The translations under genes and the position numbers were made by a program. Of a DNA stretch of 64,000 bases, positions 25,930 through 35,948 are shown in pieces. Under the pieces are notes generated by a model, which made no database searches, was not told the origin of the DNA, and saw only the letters and a program-made list of their open reading frames with translations. Source of the DNA: Planctomycetota bacterium (GTDB lineage Bacteria; Planctomycetota; Phycisphaerae; Phycisphaerales; SM1A02); the NCBI GenBank assembly GCA_022574595.1, contig JACZRS010000004.1, positions 186,001 through 250,000 on the forward strand, in the 5' to 3' direction. Position 1 is the first letter of the stretch. Each line of letters begins with the position of its first letter.

Positions 25930-28420
25930 TGGATACTTATTGCCAGCAGCGGCAGCGCTTTTTTGGTTTGCGGCTGTTGGTTATCCTTTATTTGCCTTCT
26001 TGCAAAATGCGTTTGTCAAACCACAAACCGAAGTAATAACTCGCAGCACCATCGAGTTATTTATTACAACATCTATTTGGGCGCTTACGGTTGCTTTCAT
26101 TGCGGCCGTTATTGGCTGGCTCCCCGGTCGTTTGCTGGGTCAGGCGCTACGAAAACGTGGGTATGTTCCCCTTGCGATTGCAATGTTAGCGCCACTATGC
26201 GTTCCTGCCTACATCATTTTTTGGTGTTGGTGGCAAGTGTGGCCGGAGGGTTCTGATCTTTTTAGATGGGCGGTGCGCACTGATCATGTAACACTACTTA
26301 AAAACGTAACACTTCTGGTTGGCCTTGTATGTTGGTCCTGGCCCTTGGTTGCCTGGTGCGTAGCCGGCTGTGTTGCGGACAATACTGAAAATAGCCAGGA
26401 ATTGCTGAAGCTCGATGGTGCATCAACAAAAACTCGTTTGTTAGCTTTATTGAGAAGTGATAGCCGAGGACTGGCTATTGGCGCGCTCATCGTATTCCTA
26501 GTTACATTTAACAATACAACCTGCTTTGATCTAGCTGGGATATTTTCATTCGGTAACGAACTGCGCGCAATAGATGCACTCGGCGCTGACGCACCAACTC
26601 TCCTTTATGTTGCAACACCATCTATCACGATAGCGATTATTGGATGCACACTTGTCTGGTTCTTATTAAAAAGAACAACAATTCGCCAGCCAAAGCGGAC
26701 GGTAAAAACGCACAAGAGTACGATCTACATAACCATCGCAATTTGGCTCATATCAGTTGGTTTGCCGATTGTATTGCTGCTTAGCAATCTCTCAAGTGCG
26801 GGGCACTTAAGTGAGTTTATAAATTTATATGGGCCTGCTGTTACAGGCAGTGCTGGTCTTGCAATAACTGCGGGCGGTCTTGGTATTGTAATAGCACTCG
26901 GTTTAGCGGCTGCATGGCAAGATCATCGCCCAATTATTCGAGCTATTGCCCACATTCTTGCATTAACCTGGATGATCGCAGCAGTAGTTCCCGGTACTAT
27001 TATAGGTGTTGCTATGGAAGCTGCCTACAACTTGCCGCTTGCTATTACAAACAGCCAAACGCTCGCAGAAATGATCTACACAAAACCAATCATCTTAGTC
27101 TTAGGATATATTGCTCGGTTCGGATTCATCGGCGCACTCTTAGGCAGATGGATCGCAGCTAGCGAACCCGCAGATCTAAAAGCACTTAGACTTATTGACG
27201 GCGCTCAAACGCTTGGCGGTTGGCTAAGAGCATCGTGGCCTCGATTATTAGCCGGTGGGATTGGAAGCGCAGCTGTTATTACAGCGTTATCTATCAGTGA
27301 AATTCCAGTTACCGCCAGATTGCAACCGCCCGGCGATGGTTCACTTGCAGGAGCAGTTCTAAACGCACTACATTACCAACGCCCGGAAACCGTAATGTTT
27401 GCAACACTACTACTTATTGGAGCAGCAATAGTTGCAGCTTTGATTGCAATACTAACTTGGGCAGTTCTGAGCAAATCTTGGACGCGCACAACTGCTTCAA
27501 TTGTCTTACTAACGTTTTGTATATGTTTTAGCGGTTGCGCTAAACAAGATAGCACAGAAAGTTCAAACAAGCTTGATACTCTGCTGGTATTTGGCTCACC
27601 TGGAATCTCATTAGGACAATTCGATTACCCACGCGCATTAGCAGTGGATAAGAAAAACAAATACGTTTATATCGTGGACAAGACCGCACGCGTGCAGCGA
27701 TTTGGCTTTGATGGGAAACCACAGCTTCAATGGTCATTACCAAAGTCTAAGAACGGAAAACCCACCGGTATCAGTGTTGACTCAAATGGAAGAGTATTCG
27801 TTCCCGACACGCATTATCACCAAATTATTAAATATGACAGCGAGGGTAATGAACTAATGCGCTTCGGCAGCTACGGCGAAGAACCGGGTAAATTTATCTA
27901 TCCAACTGATGTAGCTTTCGGACCTGATGGAACACTGTACATTAGCGAGTATGGTGGAGCTAACGATCGCATCCAGGTTTTTAGCGCACAAGGCAAATAT
28001 CTATTCGGCTTCGGCTCCTTCGGTGAGGGCGAGGGAGAGTTCAGCAGACCACAATCAATACTTTTTAACGATGCACTAACAGAGTTATATATTGCTGACT
28101 CGTGCAATCATCGAATTGTGGTTGTAGATCCAAAAGGAAATACCTTGCGAACTATTGGCAGCTCCGGGCGCAGTGAAGGCCAACTGGCATATCCATACAG
28201 CCTGATTATTCTCGACGATGGATCACTTCTAATATGTGAATATGGAAATAATCGTATTCAGCGACTAACAAACTCAGGCAATTGTCTTGGTATATTTGGA
28301 AGGCCGGGCATGGGTGATGGCGAGCTATACTCCCCATGGGCTCTTGATGGGTCTGATAGCATGGTTTTTGTGTTGGATTCAAAAAATACGCGAGTTCAGG
28401 TCATTCGAACTCCATCTTGA
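25919..28420 (+). CDS. ABC permease (FbpB-like, two-domain) fused to a lipobox-bearing NHL propeller
   Basis: 833 residues. Residues 1-530 are an iron-type binding-protein-dependent permease with about 12 TM helices and two EAA-loop regions, ELLKLDGASTKTRLLAL and ADLKALRLIDGAQTLGG, each about 90 residues from its half's end. Without a stop, residues about 525-545 read as a lipoprotein signal (SIVLLTFCICFSGC, lipobox FSGC), and residues 555-833 are an NHL beta-propeller of about six blades (PRALAVDKKNKYVYIVD, PTDVAFGPDGTLYISE, RIQVFSAQGKYLFGFGS). The ATG overlaps the binding-protein gene by 11 nt. The NHL part would be extracytoplasmic. I see no ATG that would start the NHL part separately; CTG codons exist near 27475. 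The architecture is unusual. Confidence 0.8.
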   Translation: MRRSGYLLPAAAALFWFAAVGYPLFAFLQNAFVKPQTEVITRSTIELFITTSIWALTVAFIAAVIGWLPGRLLGQALRKRGYVPLAIAMLAPLCVPAYIIFWCWWQVWPEGSDLFRWAVRTDHVTLLKNVTLLVGLVCWSWPLVAWCVAGCVADNTENSQELLKLDGASTKTRLLALLRSDSRGLAIGALIVFLVTFNNTTCFDLAGIFSFGNELRAIDALGADAPTLLYVATPSITIAIIGCTLVWFLLKRTTIRQPKRTVKTHKSTIYITIAIWLISVGLPIVLLLSNLSSAGHLSEFINLYGPAVTGSAGLAITAGGLGIVIALGLAAAWQDHRPIIRAIAHILALTWMIAAVVPGTIIGVAMEAAYNLPLAITNSQTLAEMIYTKPIILVLGYIARFGFIGALLGRWIAASEPADLKALRLIDGAQTLGGWLRASWPRLLAGGIGSAAVITALSISEIPVTARLQPPGDGSLAGAVLNALHYQRPETVMFATLLLIGAAIVAALIAILTWAVLSKSWTRTTASIVLLTFCICFSGCAKQDSTESSNKLDTLLVFGSPGISLGQFDYPRALAVDKKNKYVYIVDKTARVQRFGFDGKPQLQWSLPKSKNGKPTGISVDSNGRVFVPDTHYHQIIKYDSEGNELMRFGSYGEEPGKFIYPTDVAFGPDGTLYISEYGGANDRIQVFSAQGKYLFGFGSFGEGEGEFSRPQSILFNDALTELYIADSCNHRIVVVDPKGNTLRTIGSSGRSEGQLAYPYSLIILDDGSLLICEYGNNRIQRLTNSGNCLGIFGRPGMGDGELYSPWALDGSDSMVFVLDSKNTRVQVIRTPS

Positions 28421-28539
28421 CAGTAACGTATGAGATAGGACTGCTAATCAAGTAGGATAATGGGCAATTGAGAAATCTACCTCATGGCAACCGAGGGTTG
28501 GGCTTTGGCGGATACACTCAAGGAGAATAGGAGCTAACA
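28421..28539. other. 119-bp gap inside the MoxR/VWA locus
   Basis: No gene or hairpin strong enough to call. AAGGAGAATAGGAG at about 28520-28533 supplies the Shine-Dalgarno of the next gene, so transcription probably either continues or restarts here. Confidence 0.4.
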
Positions 28540-31524
28540 ATGTTTGACGAGTTCCCAATCCAGTTCGATCACCCCGGTTGGTTGATATTACTCTTACTTA
28601 TAGTACCTGCGATTTTAATCGCTCGGAAAAGTATTGGAGGGTTAAGCAAACGAAAAGCTTATGTCTCGCTGATCATTCGCTCAATGGTAATTTTATTATT
28701 AAGTCTCACACTAGCCCAACCTGTCTGGGAAGAGAGAGGTGAGGGATTGACTGTTACGATTTTACTTGACCGCAGCCAATCGGTTCCTTTGCCTTTGCAG
28801 AAATACGCACTGGATTTTATTCGTAAAGCTGCCGCGCTAAAGGAGAATCCGGAAGATCGTTTATCTGTGATAACCTTGGCCCGAGATGCCACAATCGTGG
28901 CATTGCCTGACAAGTACTCTGCTGTACCTGACCCTATACAAGATCCGCCTGATTTGGCAGCTACAAATCTAGCTGCAGGCGTTCGCACTGCTATTGCCAC
29001 AATGCCTGATGACACGGCAAATCGAATTGTTATCGTCTCAGATGGAAACGAAACAATTGATAACGTGCGTGCAGCAGCAGAATTGGCCAAAGCCAACGAT
29101 GTTCGTATTGATGTATTAGTCTTGGAATATGAACATGAGAACGAAGTACTTTTCGATCGGATAGTTGCACCCGCCCGTGCGCGCCAAGGGCAAGCTGCGG
29201 ATTTGAAACTGGTTCTTAGAAGTAAAGGTACAGCAACCGGCACCATCACTTTAGATATGAACGGTTTGCCGCTTGATCTGAATGGTGATGCCCAGGGTGT
29301 TGGGATGGGTGTTGCTCTTAAACCCGGAGTGAATGCAATTAGAATCCCAATAGCATTTGACGAATCCGGTCCCATGCGTTTCGTTGCACACTTTGAGCCT
29401 GATGATGATAGTGTCGATAGTGTCGCAGCAAATAACGTTGCCATGGCGGTCACTTTCGTTGGTGGCGAGGGTAAGGTGCTGATAATCGATGATGGAAATG
29501 AATCTGAATACTTAGCAAAAGCGCTTACAGATAGCAAAATTACAGTACACATCGGATCGCCGGATGTCTTAGGCAACGGGGCTGTTTACTTAAGCGGTTA
29601 CGATGCGATTGTGTTAGTGAATATCCCACGCTTTGCGGTAAACGATGATGAAGACCCTATGCTCCACGCTTACGTCCATGACATGGGTGGTGGGTTAGTA
29701 ATGATTGGCGGACCTGAATCCTTTGGCGCTGGCGGATGGATTGATTCACAGGTTGCTAAGGTGTTGCCGGTTAAACTTGATCCACCTCAAACTCGCCAGA
29801 TGGTGCGTGGAGCTTTGGGGCTTATCATGCACTCCTGCGAAATGCCGCAAGGTAATTACTGGGGACAGCGCGTGGCTGAAGCTGCTATTGAAGCGCTTTC
29901 AAGCCAGGACTATGCTGGAATTATAGATTGGGGCTTTAATGGAGTTGGCTGGGAATATGGACCTGCGATTGTTGGAAACAAGGTTGCAGCTCTTGCAGCT
30001 ACAAAGAAAATGCTAGTCGGTGATATGCCTGACTTTGCTTCATCAATGACGCTAGCTCTAAAAGATCTTGATCCTCTACCGGCCGGCCAAAAGCATGTCA
30101 TCATTATCTCCGATGGTGATCCTCAACCTCCGCCTAAGAAACTTTTAAATAATTATGTCGCAGCTAGTATTTCAGTTACAACAGTACTAGTCGCTGGTCA
30201 CGGATCACCGGCTGACAGAAAAATGATGAAAGCAATTGCAGCGATAACCGGCGGTAATTTTTATGAAGTTAAAAATCCAAAGAACCTGCCACAAATATTC
30301 ATCAAGGAAGCGCAGATTGTTTCACGATCACTCATTGTTGAAGGTGATTTTCAGCCAACAGTAGTTAATAGTTTACCCGGGCCTGTCGCGGGCTTTGGTG
30401 CGGTTCCTTCTATTGACGGTTATATACTAGTTGCAGAGCGCGAGGGGCTTACACAAATGCCCATCGTTAATGCAACTGATGAAGGCATGGATCCAATTTA
30501 CGCGTATTGGAATTACGGCCTGGGTAAATCAATTGCTTATACACCTGACTTAACAGGCCGATGGGGAAGCGATTGGGTTGGTTGGTCGGAGTTTAAATCG
30601 TTCTGGGAACAGTCCATACGTTGGGTGATGCGCCCCAGCTCGCCAACTAATATGACGATAAATACCAGAAAAGAAGGTGATATAGCCATAGTCGAACTTG
30701 AAGCACTCGATGCAAACGCTTCATACCTTAACTTTCTTAGAACTAGAGCAGTCGTGCTTTCACCTGATGGAGTTGCCCAGCCGCTTGTGATGCAACAAGT
30801 TGGGCCAGGAAGATATCGCGGGCAATTTCCAACCGAAGAAGCGGGTGCTTACCTGGTAAACATTAACTTTGTTGGCGGAAGCGGTGAAGATAAGCTCGAA
30901 GGTAATATCCAAGCTGCGGTTACTGTTCCATATCCTCGGGAATATCGTGCTGTCAAACACAACGCAGCTTTGCTTCACGATTTAGCTAAAATGACAGGAG
31001 GCAGAATAATTAACGGTTCTGATCCCATGTTGGCGGATCTGTTTTACGATGAAGGATTAGAACTTCCGCTTAGCCCTAAAAGCACCTGGGATTTGATGGC
31101 TATTCTTGCTGCTGCTTTATTCCTGTTTGATGTAGCTAATCGCAGATTTTCAATTGATAAAAAAGCCATGGCTGAAGCAGCAGCCAAAGCAGTTGGACGA
31201 CGTGCTGAAGTCGGATCAGATACAGTTGCAGCATGGAAACGTACAAGAGCTAGTGTAGTTAAAGGTAGAGCCAAAGCAGAGCATGCCGTTGTAGCTACAA
31301 AACGATTTGATGCTGATGATGTTGATGCGCAAACCGCAATTGATGTGCAGGCTGAATCAGCAGGCCAGCCTGGTAGCCCAGCAAGAAAATCCGTGCAGCA
31401 AACATCGGTAGCTAAAGAAGATCCTGTTTCAGATGAAGGTGATTACACATCACGTTTATTAGCTGCAAAACGCCGAGCTCGCGGTGAAGATAACAAAGAG
31501 CCCCAAGGTGGTAGCGATGCCTGA
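28540..31524 (+). CDS. Large VWA / glutamine-amidotransferase-like membrane protein
   Basis: 994 residues. An N-terminal BatA-like membrane region (two TM segments, PGWLILLLLIVPAILIA and SMVILLLSLTLAQPVW) leads into a von Willebrand A domain with a complete MIDAS (DRSQS in ILLDRSQSVPLPL), then a beta-sandwich, a class-I-GATase-like segment (GGGLVMIGGPESFGAGGW) and a second VWA-like stretch (HVIIISDGDPQPP). A C-terminal TM (LMAILAALFLFDVANRRF-like) and a long charged tail finish it. Such proteins bind metal and partners and are usually encoded with MoxR AAA+ ATPases, which remodel them. It has a strong Shine-Dalgarno (GGAGAATAGGAG). The stop overlaps the MoxR start by 8 nt. Confidence 0.85.
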   Translation: MFDEFPIQFDHPGWLILLLLIVPAILIARKSIGGLSKRKAYVSLIIRSMVILLLSLTLAQPVWEERGEGLTVTILLDRSQSVPLPLQKYALDFIRKAAALKENPEDRLSVITLARDATIVALPDKYSAVPDPIQDPPDLAATNLAAGVRTAIATMPDDTANRIVIVSDGNETIDNVRAAAELAKANDVRIDVLVLEYEHENEVLFDRIVAPARARQGQAADLKLVLRSKGTATGTITLDMNGLPLDLNGDAQGVGMGVALKPGVNAIRIPIAFDESGPMRFVAHFEPDDDSVDSVAANNVAMAVTFVGGEGKVLIIDDGNESEYLAKALTDSKITVHIGSPDVLGNGAVYLSGYDAIVLVNIPRFAVNDDEDPMLHAYVHDMGGGLVMIGGPESFGAGGWIDSQVAKVLPVKLDPPQTRQMVRGALGLIMHSCEMPQGNYWGQRVAEAAIEALSSQDYAGIIDWGFNGVGWEYGPAIVGNKVAALAATKKMLVGDMPDFASSMTLALKDLDPLPAGQKHVIIISDGDPQPPPKKLLNNYVAASISVTTVLVAGHGSPADRKMMKAIAAITGGNFYEVKNPKNLPQIFIKEAQIVSRSLIVEGDFQPTVVNSLPGPVAGFGAVPSIDGYILVAEREGLTQMPIVNATDEGMDPIYAYWNYGLGKSIAYTPDLTGRWGSDWVGWSEFKSFWEQSIRWVMRPSSPTNMTINTRKEGDIAIVELEALDANASYLNFLRTRAVVLSPDGVAQPLVMQQVGPGRYRGQFPTEEAGAYLVNINFVGGSGEDKLEGNIQAAVTVPYPREYRAVKHNAALLHDLAKMTGGRIINGSDPMLADLFYDEGLELPLSPKSTWDLMAILAAALFLFDVANRRFSIDKKAMAEAAAKAVGRRAEVGSDTVAAWKRTRASVVKGRAKAEHAVVATKRFDADDVDAQTAIDVQAESAGQPGSPARKSVQQTSVAKEDPVSDEGDYTSRLLAAKRRARGEDNKEPQGGSDA

Positions 31525-32560
31525 TTTGGCACCTCTACCAAAACTAGACCTGGCCTTTGAAGATATTGATTCTGTCAAGCAGGCGTGTGCTGATTTTCGC
31601 AAAGTGTTTGATCGCCTTCGCGCGCAAATCGCTAATGCCATGGTCGGGCAGGATTTGATCGTTGAGCAAACACTAATAGCCCTATTTGCCAACGGCCATG
31701 TGTTGCTTGAAGGTGTACCGGGCCTTGGCAAGACTTTATTAGTGCGAACACTTGGCAGCGCTTTAACCTTGCCGTTTTCACGAATTCAATTTACACCCGA
31801 TCTAATGCCTTCAGATATCACCGGTACAAGCGTGGTATTAGAAAATCCAGCAACAGGCAGGCGTGAGTTTACATTCAGGCCTGGGCCGATTTTTGCTCAA
31901 TTAGTTCTCGCCGATGAGATAAATCGGGCTACTCCTAAAAGCCAATCCGCATTGCTTGAAGCAATGCAGGAACGCAGCGTCACCATTGCCGGTGAAACCA
32001 GACATTTGCAGCTACCTTTCTTCGTGCTGGCAACGCAAAATCCTATTGAGCAGGAAGGCACATACCCTCTACCTGAAGCGCAGCTCGACCGATTTTTCTT
32101 TAAGGTAGTAGTACCCTACGCCAGCCGAGGCGAGATCAACAAAATTTTAGACCGAACCACAGCCGGAGTTGCTTCAATCGTTAATCCGGTAATGGATGGT
32201 GAGTATATTTTAGCTGCGCAGCGACTTGCCACAAGGATTGTAGTTTCGCCACATGTACAGGATTATGCGATTCGTTTAATAATGGCAACTCATCCGGATC
32301 ATGAACATAGCGATCCTAAAATGAATGGTTATGTACATATAGGCGTAAGTCCGCGCGGCGCGCAAGCACTGATAAGCGGCGCTAAAGTTCGAGCACTCTT
32401 AGCAGGTAGATACGCAGTTTCGTTTAAAGATATTAAAGCAGTTGCATGCCCCGCCTTAAGGCACCGCATAATCCGAAGCTTCGAAGCAGAAGCCGATGGC
32501 GTAACCACCGATGATATAATTAACGAATTATTGGATACATTACCCAGAGAGTTTGAATAA
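31517..32560 (+). CDS. MoxR-family AAA+ ATPase
   Basis: 347 residues. Walker A GVPGLGKTLL, Walker B/sensor block LADEINRATPKSQSALLEAM, TQNPIEQEGTYPLPEAQLDRF (sensor 1) and the C-terminal lid domain are all present, so it should be an active ATPase of the MoxR group (class with BatA/YeaC-type partners). These ATPases act as chaperones that assemble or activate VWA-domain partners. ATG at 31517 is preceded by AAGGTGG at 5 nt and overlaps the upstream stop; an ATG at 31484 is less likely. It is followed by a heptamer repeat and the DUF58 gene. Confidence 0.93.
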   Translation: MPDLAPLPKLDLAFEDIDSVKQACADFRKVFDRLRAQIANAMVGQDLIVEQTLIALFANGHVLLEGVPGLGKTLLVRTLGSALTLPFSRIQFTPDLMPSDITGTSVVLENPATGRREFTFRPGPIFAQLVLADEINRATPKSQSALLEAMQERSVTIAGETRHLQLPFFVLATQNPIEQEGTYPLPEAQLDRFFFKVVVPYASRGEINKILDRTTAGVASIVNPVMDGEYILAAQRLATRIVVSPHVQDYAIRLIMATHPDHEHSDPKMNGYVHIGVSPRGAQALISGAKVRALLAGRYAVSFKDIKAVACPALRHRIIRSFEAEADGVTTDDIINELLDTLPREFE

Positions 32561-32582
32561 GGCTTGTAGCTTTATATCCTAA

Positions 32583-32661
<79 letters not shown>

Positions 32662-32671
32662 TCTCTTAACT

Positions 32672-33601
32672 ATGGCAGATTTCGGCGTAACAACTCAGCC
32701 TCGTCCCAAACGCGTAGACGAACTACTTGATTCCAAGCTTATGGCTAAGCTCGATCAAGTGGATATTGTTTCGCGCAAAATCTTTGCGGGTAAATTGCAA
32801 GGCGAACGCCGTAGTAAAAAACGAGGGATCAGCGTCGAGTTTGCCGACTATCGACATTACGTTCACGGCGATGATTTGCGCTTCGTAGATTGGAACATCT
32901 ACGCCAGGCTTGACCGCCTCTTCCTCAAATTATTCTTAGAAGAAGAAGATCTTTCACTAGTAATAGCAGTTGATTGCAGCGCATCAATGGATTGGGGAAA
33001 TCCAAACAAGTTTGTATTTACTCAACAACTGGCCATGGCTTTAGGTTATATTGGCTTAGTAAACAACAACCGCGTCTCATTGTTTGGATTTAATACCGAA
33101 GAATTGCGACCACTTCCAAGTATGCGCGGTAGACGCAGGGCACGCGATATCGGGTCCTGGCTCTTGGATCTTAATCCAGCAGGCTCAAGCGCATTTAACG
33201 AAGCAATGCGCACCATCGCACTTACACGAATAGGTAAAGGCGTCATGATTATCCTCTCTGACTTTATGTTCAAAGAGGGGTACGAGAAAGGTTTGCGCTA
33301 CCTTTCCGGCGGAGGCTACGACATCTTTTGTATGCAAATACTCAGCCCCGAAGAAATTGACCCCGCCAAGCACGGCCTGGCGGGCGATCTACGCCTTACT
33401 GATATTGAGGATGAAGATACAGCTGAAGTTACAGTTAGCGCAGCTTTACTTAAGCGTTACAAAGAGAATCTAAACGCATATTGCGGGAAGCTTCGAGATT
33501 TTGCGGTGAGGCGCGGTATCACTCACATCACAATTGATACTTCACAAGATCTAACAACACTGCTGCTTGATTACCTGCGCAAAAGAGGGCTGCTTAAGTG
33601 A
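32672..33601 (+). CDS. DUF58 protein (VWA-like)
   Basis: 309-residue protein with the DUF58 hallmark GERRSKKRGISVEFADYRHY-VHGDDLRFVDW (positions about 48-78), followed by a VWA fold with DCSASM as the MIDAS-like motif (AVDCSASMDWGNP) and a long helical-sheet remainder. DUF58 proteins are standard partners of MoxR ATPases. No clear Shine-Dalgarno precedes the ATG at 32672; instead the gene starts after the heptamer repeat. The stop overlaps the GTG of the next gene by 4 nt. Confidence 0.9.
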   Translation: MADFGVTTQPRPKRVDELLDSKLMAKLDQVDIVSRKIFAGKLQGERRSKKRGISVEFADYRHYVHGDDLRFVDWNIYARLDRLFLKLFLEEEDLSLVIAVDCSASMDWGNPNKFVFTQQLAMALGYIGLVNNNRVSLFGFNTEELRPLPSMRGRRRARDIGSWLLDLNPAGSSAFNEAMRTIALTRIGKGVMIILSDFMFKEGYEKGLRYLSGGGYDIFCMQILSPEEIDPAKHGLAGDLRLTDIEDEDTAEVTVSAALLKRYKENLNAYCGKLRDFAVRRGITHITIDTSQDLTTLLLDYLRKRGLLK

Positions 33602-35580
33602 ATTGGCTTACCCCATTAGCAGGCGCAACTCTCGCAGCGCTTGTTATTCCGCCGCTTATCTTGCTTTATTTTCTGAAGTTAAGGCGGCGCACACAACCTA
33701 TTTCATGCACAATACTTTGGAAGCGTGCCATTGAAGACCTGCGCGCCAATGCACCATTTCAGAAGTTGCGTAAAAGCTTGCTCTTATTACTTCAGCTATT
33801 TGCATTGATCCTGTTAGCCTTGGCAATAATGCAGCCACAGCTTCAAGCGGGCGCAAGGCGGGGCGGCAATACCGTTATCCTGATTGATAATTCCGCTTCT
33901 ATGACAGCAACGGATATAGAAGGTACAACAAGGCTTGATGATGCTAAACGCCAAGCTAAAGAAAGAATCGAGCAACTTTATGGGGGAGGAATATTCGGAA
34001 GCTCCGCGGGCGAAACTATGGTCATCGCTTTTTCAGATCAAGCACAGATCATTTGTCGATTTACCGATTCAAAACCACAGTTACTTACAGCCATTGATCG
34101 TATTCAGCCAACGCACGGCTTAAGTTTGATCGGAGATGCGCTTAATTTCGCTCGCGCATATACAACCATTGTCAATCCCGAAGCTGGGCTTGTTTCGCAC
34201 GACACCACACTAGAACTATACAGCGATGGAAAACTTGCTGATCTTTCCGATCAAGTTCTTCGCGGCGAGAAATTGGTCTACTACGCAATAGGCAAAGAGG
34301 ATGCGGACAACGTTGCAATTACTGCAATTTCTATTGAACGACCTTATGACCGGCCTAACGCTGTAGAAGTTTTCGCATCACTTGTCAATTTTAATACTGA
34401 TGCCGTCGTATGTGATTTGCAGCTATCGGTTGATGGTTTAGTTCGGGCCATTGAGGAAGTATCTATTAATGCTGCAGCTCCCGATCCGGTTACCGGCGAG
34501 ATCGTGCCTGAGCGAAGCAATGTGGTATTCACACCGTTTGAACAACCTCGCGGCGCTGTAATTGAAATCGCAAATTTACGAGAAGATGACCTTGCAGCCG
34601 ACAATGTGGCGCGCTTAGTAGTGCCTCCGCCTAAGCTGCTTAAAATCGCTTTAGTAGAACCCGTTGGCACTGTAATTAAAATTGTGTTGGAAGGTATGAC
34701 AACTATTGCATCAATCGAAACTATTGATACAGATCAGTTTGAACAGGTCGCGGCAGAAGAAGGTGTGGATAATTATGATGTGGTGATATTCGGCAACTAC
34801 GCACCGCCACAAGGGTCAATGCCGCCAGGCCGCTATCTGAGCTTTGGCGAAGTTCCGCCGCTTAAAGGACTGAACAAATATGGCGAAGGCGGTTCAGCAA
34901 TCATTTTAGATACCAAAGATGAACATCCCATATTTCGCTTTGTAAATCTTGATAAACTTTACTTCAGCAAGTCCCAGCTTATTCAACCAGATGATGATGT
35001 GCAGGTTCTAGCTGAAACAGTTGACGGACCGGTTATTGTGGCGATTTCAAGAGGTTCGATGCAGGCTATTCATGTTTGTATAGACCCACTTGATAGTAAT
35101 TGGCCTTACCTTAGAAGCTGGGTAACTTTCGTGGTTAATGCCGTGGAATATCTGGGGAATTCCGGCGATGCCTTGGCCTTAAAAGGTTTTTCAGCAGGTC
35201 AAGCGCTTACAGCTCGACTTCCCGCATCAGCTACTGAAATCGTCTTGCATGAACCGGATGACTCAACTCATCAACTTCAGCCACAAGATCCAACCCAGCT
35301 AAGTTGGGGGCCGATTCGATTGGCGGGAGTGTACGGCCTGGATTGGTCTGAACCTACAAAATCCGACAAACAACACCGTCTCTTTGCGGTCAATTTGCTT
35401 AACGAGCTCGAAGGTGATATTCGTCCCGAAAAAGAAATCTTCGCTAACGAACAAGGTAACGTAACCATAGCTGGTTCCGGCAGCTCACACTACACGCCAC
35501 TGTGGCCCTGGGCAATCGGGATCTGCCTGACAGTACTAATGCTCGAGTGGTGGGTCTACCACCGCAAAGCGTATATTTAA
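33598..35580 (+). CDS. BatA-type N-terminal membrane region plus VWA domain protein
   Basis: 660 residues from a GTG overlapping the DUF58 stop. The N-terminus is the Aerotolerance-regulator (BatA/N-terminal) module: PLILLYFLKLRRRTQPISC and LLLLLQLFALILLALAIMQP. A VWA domain with MIDAS DNSAS (VILIDNSASMTATD) follows, then a beta-sandwich and a GATase-like segment (YDVVIFGNYAPP), and a final TM (WAIGICLTVLMLEWWVY). Together with DUF58, MoxR and the 994-residue VWA protein it forms a membrane complex of the Bat/MoxR kind. Function remains unknown; related clusters are tied to stress tolerance or enzyme activation. Confidence 0.88.
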   Translation: MNWLTPLAGATLAALVIPPLILLYFLKLRRRTQPISCTILWKRAIEDLRANAPFQKLRKSLLLLLQLFALILLALAIMQPQLQAGARRGGNTVILIDNSASMTATDIEGTTRLDDAKRQAKERIEQLYGGGIFGSSAGETMVIAFSDQAQIICRFTDSKPQLLTAIDRIQPTHGLSLIGDALNFARAYTTIVNPEAGLVSHDTTLELYSDGKLADLSDQVLRGEKLVYYAIGKEDADNVAITAISIERPYDRPNAVEVFASLVNFNTDAVVCDLQLSVDGLVRAIEEVSINAAAPDPVTGEIVPERSNVVFTPFEQPRGAVIEIANLREDDLAADNVARLVVPPPKLLKIALVEPVGTVIKIVLEGMTTIASIETIDTDQFEQVAAEEGVDNYDVVIFGNYAPPQGSMPPGRYLSFGEVPPLKGLNKYGEGGSAIILDTKDEHPIFRFVNLDKLYFSKSQLIQPDDDVQVLAETVDGPVIVAISRGSMQAIHVCIDPLDSNWPYLRSWVTFVVNAVEYLGNSGDALALKGFSAGQALTARLPASATEIVLHEPDDSTHQLQPQDPTQLSWGPIRLAGVYGLDWSEPTKSDKQHRLFAVNLLNELEGDIRPEKEIFANEQGNVTIAGSGSSHYTPLWPWAIGICLTVLMLEWWVYHRKAYI

Positions 35581-35591
35581 AACCCCCGACG

Positions 35592-35613
35592 CCCATGGAT
35601 AGCAATCCATGGG
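35592..35613. terminator. Dispersed 3' hairpin, copy A: CCCATGGAT ... ATCCATGGG then TTTCTTG
   Basis: A 9-bp perfect inverted repeat with a 4-nt loop, 11 nt after the stop of the BatA-like gene, followed by TTTCTTGAA. The same palindrome with the same flanks lies after stops at 53219-53250 and 63211-63232 in the same orientation relative to the upstream gene. It may be a transcription terminator or a REP-like element; the T-run is short. Confidence 0.55.
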
Positions 35614-35649
35614 TTTCTTGAAGAAGGCAACATAGCATGAGTAAAAGCT

Positions 35650-35727
35650 TTATTCCGCCAGGTCTTCTATGCTTAGATCGTCTTTTGTCATCACATCAGA
35701 CCGAGACAAACCATACCAGCAGTAGTG
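35650..35727 (-). pseudogene. Remnant of an RND transporter 3' end
   Basis: The minus strand here encodes HYCWYGLSRSDVMTKDDL then SIEDLAE and a stop, matching the last 25 residues of the intact RND pump 1.4 kb downstream (HYCWYGLHRSDVITEDDL then SLEELAE). The two 78-bp stretches are about 83% identical without gaps and most changes are conservative. The frame is closed by a TGA a few codons upstream. It is thus a decayed copy of a paralogue's end, or a foreign 3' end carried in with the accessory insert. Confidence 0.7.
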
Positions 35728-35948
35728 TGCCTGGCAATCAAATCAATCCGTGCTGGCTTACCCCCCGCGACAGCCAAGCACTCTATCTTTCGGTTCATCG
35801 TGCCAATGCGGAAGTACCAACCCAAACCACTGCCATTGTATGCGCAGGAATGCCTACTAAATGTTGAGATCCGCAAACTCACAGTGGGTCTTGAGGCAGA
35901 TTCCGCCATTGCTCAATAATAACCGATTCTCCCCTAGTAACCCCTACG
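35728..35948. other. Accessory intergenic sequence, no supported gene
   Basis: About 220 bp left of the phased array. Three short frames are open (two plus, one minus) but none has a start with Shine-Dalgarno or a recognisable domain, so no gene is called. Confidence 0.4.

Noticed and set aside
35691-35919. Genes in the 35.7-35.9 kb gap
   Set aside because: Three conflicting short frames, none with a Shine-Dalgarno or domain.
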